Below are positions 1 to 5,934 of a stretch of DNA of 7,575 nt, in pieces (position 1 is the stretch's first letter; each line of letters opens with the position of its first letter). The position numbers and the translations under genes are program-made. The stretch lies in assembly GCA_030623035.1 (NCBI GenBank), contig JAUXFK010000145.1, positions 1-7,575 on the forward strand. The letters are read 5' to 3'. Origin of the DNA: Deltaproteobacteria bacterium (GTDB taxonomy: Bacteria; Desulfobacterota; UBA8473). The notes under the pieces were generated by a model. It was not told the origin of the DNA. It searched no databases and saw only the letters and a program-made list of their open reading frames with translations.

Positions 1-582
1 ACTGGGATTGTAAATATCCCTGGACCGGTCATTTATATTCCATGGATTGGGAGATTCGAATTTGGATATAACCTCCTTCCCTATTATTATCTAATCTTTG
101 TAATCATGTTTATATCAGTAGGGATTATGTATCTCATGGAAAGATCACACATAGGCAGAGTCTTTTATGCCTTACGTCAAAATGACCTGCTGGCGGAACA
201 CGTGGGGATTAATATAACCTACTACAGGGTCCTTGCATTTGTTACAGCTTCCTTTTTCGCCGGATTTGTAGGAAGCTTTATGGCCCATTATCATCACTAT
301 ACATGCCCGGATGACTTCCATGTAATGGAATCATTATTTATCCAGATCTATACCTTTATTGGTGGTATCGGCGGTATATCCGGGGCTATTGTTGGCCCAC
401 TGGCAATTATGTCTATATCTGAGGTCTTCCGGGTTGCCAAAGAGGCTCAACCTCTGCTCTATGCCGGAATCATGCTATTGGTCATAATGTGGCTCCCTGG
501 AGGTCTGATTTCTATACCATCTCGCCTGAAAAAATGGAGGCGCAAAGGAGGTAGTGAATCCTCAAAACGGAAACAATCATAG
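1..582 (+). CDS. livM: Branched-chain amino acid-type ABC transporter permease (LivM family), C-terminal part
   Basis: The frame is open from base 1 and ends at TAG 580-582, giving the last 193 residues of a LivM-family inner-membrane permease; the N-terminal part lies outside the window. Residues 1-9 resemble the LivM loop before a membrane span. Hydrophobic segments lie at about 24-46, 76-97, 113-139 and 151-170. The cytoplasmic ATPase-contact region is recognisable as GRVFYALRQND...EHVGIN (52-71), and the glycine-rich IGGIGGISGAIVGP (120-133) is typical of the family. A basic tail (about 175-191) ends the protein. LivM works with LivH, two ATPases (LivG, LivF) and a periplasmic binding protein. 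Despite the name, family members import amino acids, amides, dicarboxylates and aromatic acids. No ATPase gene follows; an acyl-CoA dehydrogenase starts 45 bases downstream, so the other subunits must lie upstream or elsewhere. The family call is firm; the substrate is unknown. Confidence 0.9.
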   Translation, partial: TGIVNIPGPVIYIPWIGRFEFGYNLLPYYYLIFVIMFISVGIMYLMERSHIGRVFYALRQNDLLAEHVGINITYYRVLAFVTASFFAGFVGSFMAHYHHYTCPDDFHVMESLFIQIYTFIGGIGGISGAIVGPLAIMSISEVFRVAKEAQPLLYAGIMLLVIMWLPGGLISIPSRLKKWRRKGGSESSKRKQS

Positions 583-615
583 GAATAGAGGCTCCTCGTT
601 TCTGAATTTCCGGAC

Positions 616-620
616 AGGTG
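616..620 (+). promoter_or_regulatory. Weak ribosome binding site of ACAD1
   Basis: AGGTG lies 7 bases before ATG 628, one mismatch from AGGAG. It is the weakest Shine-Dalgarno site of the five starts in this window. The start is still well supported because the protein begins MDFGLDEEHR, the usual opening of acyl-CoA dehydrogenases. Confidence 0.45.
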
Positions 621-627
621 CGGGAAT

Positions 628-1773
628 ATGGATTTCGGCTTAGACGAAGAACATCGCATGATCCGGCAGAGTGTGCGGAAATTCTGTGAAAGGGAGCTTG
701 TACCCATCGCGCAGGAGATAGACAGGGAAAGCCGGTTTCCCATGGAAGTTTACAAGAAGGCCGGCCAGGAGGGTTTTATCGGCGCCCTTATTTCTCCCAG
801 GTATGGAGGGGGTGGTTCCGACCTTCTCAGTTTTTACATCATCAAGGAAGAATTCTGCAGGGCCGCGGGGGGGTTCGGGCAGTCTGTTTGTGTCTGCGCC
901 TTAAACTTCTGCTACTTCATCTCCAAACTGGGCACGGAGAGACAAAAGAAGAAATACATCCCGCCTGTACTTCGAGGAGAAAAAATTGCCTCCTATTGCC
1001 TGACCGAACCCAATGCCGGCTCAGATACCAGGAACATTGAGACTCGCGCACTTCGAAGAGGAGACCATTTTGTCCTGAACGGAAACAAGACCCTGATCAC
1101 AAGTGCGCCAATAGCCGACTACTTCATCATCGTCACCCGTACCAGCGAAGAAAGGAGTTTCCGGGGAGGAACAAATTTCCTTCTGGAAAGAGGAACCGAG
1201 GGCCTCAGTACAGGGGAACCCTTTGAGAAGTTAGGGATGCGATGTTCTCCCATGGGAGAGGTTTTTCTCGACGATGTTGTGGCCGTCCGGGAACAGATGA
1301 TTGGAACGGAGGGAGAAGGGTTATTTGAGATGTTAAATATCCTGGATGTGGAGCGAGCGCTTGCGGCGGCAACGGCAACGGGAATAGCCCAGGCGTGCCT
1401 CGATGCCTCGATTACCTATGCCAGGGACAGGGTCCAGTTCGGCAGGTCGATCGGAAATTTTCAACTAATCCAGGAGAAGCTCGCTGAAATGGACCTGAAT
1501 CTGGAACTGGCCCGGACCTATGCCCATAAGGTAATCTGGTTATGCGAAAAAGGAATGAAGACCACCCGGGAGGCGGCAATGGCCAAGCTTTTTGCCTCAC
1601 AAATAGCCACCAAAAGCGCTTCTGATGCCGTCCAGATCCACGGTGGATATGGTTGCATCCAGGAATTTCCAGTGGAGAGATACTTCAGGGATGCGAAGCT
1701 CTGCGAAATCGGAGGTGGAACCTCGGAGATCCAGAAACTGGTCATTGCAAGGGAGTTGACGAGGGCCAGGTAG
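628..1773 (+). CDS. Acyl-CoA dehydrogenase 1 (isovaleryl-CoA-dehydrogenase-like catalytic layout)
   Basis: A 381-residue flavoprotein of normal family length that introduces an alpha,beta double bond into an acyl-CoA and passes electrons to electron-transfer flavoprotein. The N-terminal helical domain covers about 1-115. The middle beta domain begins with YCLTEPNAGSD (123-133), a flavin/substrate-binding signature. The C-terminal helical domain carries RDRVQFG (266-272) and the FAD-contacting QIHGGYG (336-342). The loop that holds the catalytic Glu in medium- and short-chain enzymes reads IGGGTSEIQ (361-369), with Gly363 in place of Glu. A Glu is instead present in LDVERA (Glu242), where isovaleryl- and long-chain-type dehydrogenases carry their base, so the enzyme is probably active. 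That layout suggests, but does not prove, a branched or bulky acyl-CoA substrate. It sits 45 bases after livM and 30 before the PaaK-like gene, and looks richer in GC than its neighbours. Confidence 0.92.
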   Translation: MDFGLDEEHRMIRQSVRKFCERELVPIAQEIDRESRFPMEVYKKAGQEGFIGALISPRYGGGGSDLLSFYIIKEEFCRAAGGFGQSVCVCALNFCYFISKLGTERQKKKYIPPVLRGEKIASYCLTEPNAGSDTRNIETRALRRGDHFVLNGNKTLITSAPIADYFIIVTRTSEERSFRGGTNFLLERGTEGLSTGEPFEKLGMRCSPMGEVFLDDVVAVREQMIGTEGEGLFEMLNILDVERALAAATATGIAQACLDASITYARDRVQFGRSIGNFQLIQEKLAEMDLNLELARTYAHKVIWLCEKGMKTTREAAMAKLFASQIATKSASDAVQIHGGYGCIQEFPVERYFRDAKLCEIGGGTSEIQKLVIARELTRAR

Positions 1774-1803
1774 CCCTTTGCAAACATTGAGGAGAAAAGG
1801 GCG

Positions 1804-3135
1804 ATGAAACCCCGGACAGGACAAACAAGCAAAGATGGTGGGTTTTGGGATAAAGATATTGAAACAATAGAAAGGGATAAGCTGAAAAAACTCCAGGAGG
1901 AGAGACTAAAGGAACAATTGGAATATGTGTTTCGACATTCCCCATTTTACAAAAAGAAGTTTATCAAGGAGGAATTCCACCCCAAGGATTTCAAATCCAT
2001 GGCGGACATTCAACGGATACCTAAAACCTGTAAAGATGAATTAAGACAGGCCATAGCAAAATCCCGCAATCCCTTGCCACACCTTTGCTCATCAAGAGAT
2101 AAGATCGCTGGTTTTGGTTGTTCAAGAGGAACAACAGGCATGTCCACCTTTTCCGCCTTTGCCAAAGATGACATTGATCTGAGGACTGAATGCTATGCGA
2201 GATCGCTCTTCCAGATGGGTCTCTCACCAAAGGCCCTTTTTCACTCCATGATGGGGATTCAGAGTATAACTCACTTCATCCTCAAAGATGCTGCGAATAA
2301 ATTGGGCTCGATTTATGTCAATGATGGCGTAGACAACCTACCTATCTCTATTCAAATTGGAAGATCACTGAAGCCTAACGTACTCCTGACCGGGGTACGA
2401 ACCCTTCTGGAAATGGAAAAAGCATTGAAAACGGAAGAACTTTTGCCAAAGGATGCTTTTTCTTACAAAATAGCCATCCTTTATGGGGACGTGGTGGGAA
2501 GACATCTCATTAACCATGTCAAAGAGCGATGGGGGGTCAACGAGGTATTTTCCTTGGGCGGTTCAGCCGCCGATCTATTATGGTACAATTTCGACTGTCC
2601 GTACCATCTGGGAAATCATTGTCTGAATGAGGATATGTTCCTGGTGGAAGTAATTGATCCCAAAAATGGCAGACCCGTTAAAAGTGGAGAGAAGGGAGAA
2701 CTTGTGGTAACCGATCTCTGCAGTAAAGGCGCACCACATATCAGATGGAATCTGGAGGATGTTGTCATTCCCCTGTACGAACCTTGTGCGTGTGGGAGGA
2801 CTCATATGAGGCTGAAATATCTTGGCCGTTCTCTATATGAAGTTAAGATAAATGAAAAAGCCATCTTCCCTGCGGAAATAGAGCATCTTCTGTGGGGCAT
2901 TCCTGAAATCGCCGGTGCAGAGTTCAGAATCGTAAAATATGCCGGGGAGATGGACCGTGTGAAATTACAAGTAGAGGCCGGACAAGGGCAAAATAAGGGT
3001 GTGAGGGCCAAAATCAGCCGCTATCTTGAAGATAGGCTGGGGATTGAGGTGGATGTAGAATTAGTAACTCCAGGGCAACTACCTGTAATGGACATTAAGA
3101 CCCCGAGAGTCCTGGATCTCACTCGATCCCGATGA
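1804..3135 (+). CDS. Divergent PaaK-type (phenylacetate-CoA ligase family) adenylate-forming enzyme
   Basis: A 443-residue cytoplasmic protein, normal length for PaaK-family ligases, which activate (often aromatic) carboxylic acids with ATP and CoA. Family landmarks are the N-terminal WDKDIE...LQEERL...FRHSPFYKKKF pattern (15-53), a phosphate loop SRGTTGMST (107-115), the GELVVTDL strand (298-305), IRW...ED (313-319), the cysteine motif CACGRTH (328-334) and a terminal KTPRV (432-436) where the family carries its adenylation lysine. Several motifs are altered. The A5 motif, usually YG(x)(S/T)E, reads LGGSA (251-255) and lacks the Glu. The hinge, usually GRxDDM...RG, reads GRSLYEVKINEKAIFP (341-356). 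C265, H268, H272, C273, C328 and C330 could form a metal site. An AGGAG at 1790-1794 supports the start. The gene may encode a CoA ligase with unusual specificity or a non-ligase adenylating enzyme; family placement is solid, activity uncertain. Confidence 0.85.
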   Translation: MKPRTGQTSKDGGFWDKDIETIERDKLKKLQEERLKEQLEYVFRHSPFYKKKFIKEEFHPKDFKSMADIQRIPKTCKDELRQAIAKSRNPLPHLCSSRDKIAGFGCSRGTTGMSTFSAFAKDDIDLRTECYARSLFQMGLSPKALFHSMMGIQSITHFILKDAANKLGSIYVNDGVDNLPISIQIGRSLKPNVLLTGVRTLLEMEKALKTEELLPKDAFSYKIAILYGDVVGRHLINHVKERWGVNEVFSLGGSAADLLWYNFDCPYHLGNHCLNEDMFLVEVIDPKNGRPVKSGEKGELVVTDLCSKGAPHIRWNLEDVVIPLYEPCACGRTHMRLKYLGRSLYEVKINEKAIFPAEIEHLLWGIPEIAGAEFRIVKYAGEMDRVKLQVEAGQGQNKGVRAKISRYLEDRLGIEVDVELVTPGQLPVMDIKTPRVLDLTRSR

Positions 3136-3160
3136 GGATAAGCCTGATAAAGGAAAGAAA

Positions 3161-4741
3161 ATGAAGAATTTCACCTGTTTCCCGGTCACCAAAGGAAAGG
3201 ATTTGGCCCTCAAAGGCCTTACCCTTCCCGAATTAGTACGGAGCCGGGCAGAACGATTCGGAAAGAAAGCCTTATTAGAATTTGGAAAAGAAACCCTCAC
3301 CTATGAAGAGTTCAGTGAAGAAACCGATAGAATAGCCGAGGGCTTTCAGGGCCTGGGCCTTCAAAAAGGTGATCGCGCAGCCGTAATGTTCCAGAATTGT
3401 CTGGAAGTTGTGGAAACTTACTTTGCCATCTGGAAGACAGGCGGGTGGGTAGTACCGATAAACCCGGTATTTACGCCCCGTGAACTGGAACATGTTTTGA
3501 ACGATTCAGGAGCAAAGATGATAGTGGCTGGCGAGAAGCAATACGACAGGATAAAAACTGTAAGAGAAAAAGTGCCTTCTTTGGAAACAGTCGTCATAAG
3601 CGGGGACGAACCTATCTCGCAAACAATCTCTTATGGCAGCTTGATCAAAGAATCCCGGAAGATAAAACCGGTAGATATCAGCACCGAGGATGTATGCCAA
3701 ATCATGTATACATCGGGTACCGAGGGGGTCCCCAAAGGGGTTATGACCACCCATGGAGGTTACACTGATAATGCGCTTATAAGAAGTACCATCCTGGAAT
3801 TAACTGAAAGTGATATTACCTTGATCCCTTTACCCATGTTCCACATGTTTGCTGTCTCAACCCTGCTCAATTTCATCACTGTAGGGGGAACAGTAATCAT
3901 TATGGAACGGTTTGAAACGGAAGAGGTTTTGGATCTCCTGCATGAAAACAGAATAACGTTTTTCACAGGAGTTCCGACCATGTACTCCTATCTGCTCAGT
4001 CATCCCAAAATAGACCAATATGACCTGGGTTCAATCAGAATTTGTATTATTGCAGGGGGGAATGTAAACTATCTAGTTGTCGAAGAGTTTGAAAAAAGGT
4101 TTGACTGCCTCTTCATTGAATCAATGGGTCAAACGGAATTGTCCCCCCTGGTAATGATAAATCCTCCCCACAGGGCCAACCGCCGGTTAGGTTCGTGCGG
4201 CCTGACAGCTTGTAATATGGAGACCAGATTGGTTGATGAAAACGATAATGATGTCCCCTTAGGTGAGACAGGAGAATTGGTGGTTAGATCCCCATGCGTC
4301 ATGAAGGGATATTACAACCTTCCAGACAAAACCAAAGAGGCATTTCGTGGAGGCTGGCTTCACACCGGAGATCAGCTTCGCCAGGACAAAGACGGCTATT
4401 ATTACTTCGTAGACCGCAAAAAAGACATGATAGTTACATCAGGATATAACATTTATGCAAAGGAGTTGGAAAATGTCCTTTTAAATCATCCGGCGGTGTT
4501 GGAAGCAGCCATAATTGCAGTCCCTGACGAAGTTAAAGGACAGTTGGCAAAGGCCCTAATTGTCAAGAGAGAAGGAACAAGTCTGACCGGGGAGGAGCTT
4601 AAAGAGTACGCCGGAGAGTATCTTGCGCCTTACAAAGTACCGAGGATAATCAAATTTGTTAAAAGCCTTCCCCATACGCCACAAGGAAAAATAGCCAAGG
4701 GAATACTGAGGGAGATAGAGGGGCAGAAAATGTCAAGATAA
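3161..4741 (+). CDS. AMP-forming acyl-CoA synthetase (FadD-like, class I adenylate-forming)
   Basis: A 526-residue cytoplasmic ligase that makes an acyl-CoA from a carboxylic acid, ATP and CoA through an acyl-adenylate. The core motifs are in order: phosphate loop YTSGTEGVPKG (183-193), A5 MGQTE (322-326), A7 GGWLHTGD (397-404), A8 hinge DRKKDMIVTSGYNIYAKELE (418-437) and C-terminal PHTPQGK (504-510) with the adenylation lysine K510. Both the large N-terminal domain and the mobile C-terminal domain are complete. The only motif oddity is Glu188 in the loop, where the second Thr of SGTTG is usual. AGGA at 3151-3154, six bases before the ATG, supports the start. It lies 25 bases after the PaaK-like gene and 15 before ACAD2, so two unrelated-type ligases sit between two dehydrogenases. 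The acyl substrate cannot be assigned: medium/long-chain, branched or cyclic acids are all possible. Confidence 0.92.
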   Translation: MKNFTCFPVTKGKDLALKGLTLPELVRSRAERFGKKALLEFGKETLTYEEFSEETDRIAEGFQGLGLQKGDRAAVMFQNCLEVVETYFAIWKTGGWVVPINPVFTPRELEHVLNDSGAKMIVAGEKQYDRIKTVREKVPSLETVVISGDEPISQTISYGSLIKESRKIKPVDISTEDVCQIMYTSGTEGVPKGVMTTHGGYTDNALIRSTILELTESDITLIPLPMFHMFAVSTLLNFITVGGTVIIMERFETEEVLDLLHENRITFFTGVPTMYSYLLSHPKIDQYDLGSIRICIIAGGNVNYLVVEEFEKRFDCLFIESMGQTELSPLVMINPPHRANRRLGSCGLTACNMETRLVDENDNDVPLGETGELVVRSPCVMKGYYNLPDKTKEAFRGGWLHTGDQLRQDKDGYYYFVDRKKDMIVTSGYNIYAKELENVLLNHPAVLEAAIIAVPDEVKGQLAKALIVKREGTSLTGEELKEYAGEYLAPYKVPRIIKFVKSLPHTPQGKIAKGILREIEGQKMSR

Positions 4742-4743
4742 AT

Positions 4744-4750
4744 AAGGAGA
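4744..4750 (+). promoter_or_regulatory. Strong ribosome binding site of ACAD2
   Basis: AAGGAGA starts three bases after the synthetase stop codon, with the GGAG core seven bases before ATG 4757. It is a near-perfect Shine-Dalgarno site and fixes the start. Its position next to the previous stop suggests coupled translation with the synthetase. Confidence 0.75.
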
Positions 4751-4756
4751 TGTGAG

Positions 4757-5902
4757 ATGGATTCCACACTAACTGATGAACAGCAGATGATCCTTGATAT
4801 GGTTAGGAAAATGGTCCAGCAAAAAATCCTTCCACGGGCCGCTCAAATTGATGAGGAGGCCATATATCCTGAAGATATCTTTCAGTTATTAAGAGGACAA
4901 GGCCTTTTAGGGATGTCTATCCCTAAGGAATATGGAGGATCGGGGACTGATATTTATACATTCTGTCTCGTGCTCGAAGAGATTGCAAAGGTCTGTTACA
5001 ACACTGCCTATATTCTGGTAATGACTTATGTCCCCCAAAGTTGCATCTTGGAGGCAGGAAATGAGGCACAAAAAGAATTTTATCTAAGGAGGTTAGCAAG
5101 TGGCGAATACCGGGGCGCATTTGCGACAACCGAGCCTGGGGCGGGCTCGGATCTTGGGGGAATTCGAACCAGAGCAGTTTTAAAAGGTGACTGCTATATA
5201 CTTAATGGCCGGAAGGCCTTTATCACCAATTCGACTGTAGCCGATTTTATTATTGTCTTTGCTAAAACAGATCCGGATGCCGGCACCTCAGGCCTTAGTG
5301 CATTCATTGTGGACAAGAATAGCCCTGGTCTCTGCATTGGCAAGATTGAGAACAAGATGGGAGGAAAAGGTGTTCCTTCAGCCGAGGTTATCCTTGAAGA
5401 CTGCAAGGTTCCTGAAAGCAATCTTTTGGGAGAAGAAAATAAAGGGTTTGGAATTGCCATGAGGAGCTTCAACAGATCAAGACCGATAATTGGCGCTCGT
5501 GCGGTTGGATTGGCCCAAGGTGCATTAGATATTGCCATTAACTATGCCAAACAGAGGGAGGCCTTCGGAAAAATGATCGTCTCATTTCAAGGGATACAAT
5601 TTATGATCGCTGATATGGCCATGCAGATAGAGGCGTCCAGGCAATTGGTTTATAAAGCCGTCTCACTTCTTGACCGGGGTGAACAAGGGAAACATGTGAC
5701 CGGAATAATCTCCATGGCTAAGTGTTTTTCGACTGATGTAGCTATGAGAGTGGCCATAGATGCTGCTCAGATTTTAGGTGCATATGGCTATATTAAAGAT
5801 TTTCCCTCTGAGAGATTTATAAGAGATGCAAAGTCAATGCAGATTGTGGAGGGAACGAATCAAATTCAGAGAATAATAATTGCCAATAGCCTTATCGCTT
5901 AG
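4757..5902 (+). CDS. Acyl-CoA dehydrogenase 2 (medium/short-chain type with canonical C-terminal catalytic Glu)
   Basis: A second 381-residue FAD-dependent acyl-CoA dehydrogenase, clearly diverged from ACAD1. It has an N-terminal helical domain (about 1-115), FATTEPGAGSD (122-132) in the middle domain, QREAFG (266-271), QILGAYG (338-344) and the C-terminal loop IVEGTNQIQR (363-372). Glu365 occupies the classical catalytic-base position of medium- and short-chain dehydrogenases. The helix position where ACAD1 carries its Glu is Ser241 here, in NRSRPIIGARAVGLAQGALD (239-258), which resembles the TRPVVAAGAVGLAQRALD helix of MCAD. The enzyme should form an enoyl-CoA and reduce electron-transfer flavoprotein. 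It follows the FadD-like gene by 15 bases, suggesting the pair may act in sequence, and precedes the mutase by 32. Whether it acts on a straight-chain, branched or cyclic acyl-CoA cannot be told. Confidence 0.93.
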   Translation: MDSTLTDEQQMILDMVRKMVQQKILPRAAQIDEEAIYPEDIFQLLRGQGLLGMSIPKEYGGSGTDIYTFCLVLEEIAKVCYNTAYILVMTYVPQSCILEAGNEAQKEFYLRRLASGEYRGAFATTEPGAGSDLGGIRTRAVLKGDCYILNGRKAFITNSTVADFIIVFAKTDPDAGTSGLSAFIVDKNSPGLCIGKIENKMGGKGVPSAEVILEDCKVPESNLLGEENKGFGIAMRSFNRSRPIIGARAVGLAQGALDIAINYAKQREAFGKMIVSFQGIQFMIADMAMQIEASRQLVYKAVSLLDRGEQGKHVTGIISMAKCFSTDVAMRVAIDAAQILGAYGYIKDFPSERFIRDAKSMQIVEGTNQIQRIIIANSLIA

Positions 5903-5923
5903 CTGCAATTTGATTTTAATTTT

Positions 5924-5928
5924 GGGAG
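5924..5928 (+). promoter_or_regulatory. Ribosome binding site of the mutase gene
   Basis: GGGAG ends six bases before ATG 5935. The same frame has a TAA stop at 5917-5919 and no start codon between, so this site and the ATG settle the N-terminus of the mutase. Confidence 0.65.
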
Positions 5929-5934
5929 AAAAAA

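Noticed and set aside
588..597. GAGG-CT-CCTC inverted repeat between livM and ACAD1 as a terminator
   Set aside because: The stem is four pairs with a two-base loop, too tight to form, and no T-run follows.
867..873. Run of seven G in ACAD1 as a frameshift or phase-variation site
   Set aside because: The frame is intact across it and encodes a Gly-Gly pair in a normal dehydrogenase context. One short run is not evidence of slippage.
1804..3135. Naming the PaaK-like gene paaK (phenylacetate-CoA ligase)
   Set aside because: Motif A5 and the hinge differ from true PaaK, and no other phenylacetate pathway gene is in the window, so the symbol would overstate the case.
5253..5462. 69-codon plus-strand open frame overlapping ACAD2 in another frame
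   Set aside because: It lies within the conserved middle domain of ACAD2, is a different frame, and has no domain signature; it is a chance frame.
5194..5538. 114-codon open frame on the minus strand inside ACAD2
   Set aside because: It is antisense to a well-conserved dehydrogenase domain, its translation resembles no protein I know, and it has no convincing context. It is a shadow of ACAD2.
5903..5934. T-rich gap before the mutase as a terminator or promoter
   Set aside because: No stem precedes the T stretch and no clear -35/-10 pair fits in 32 bases; it reads as an ordinary operon spacer carrying a ribosome binding site.
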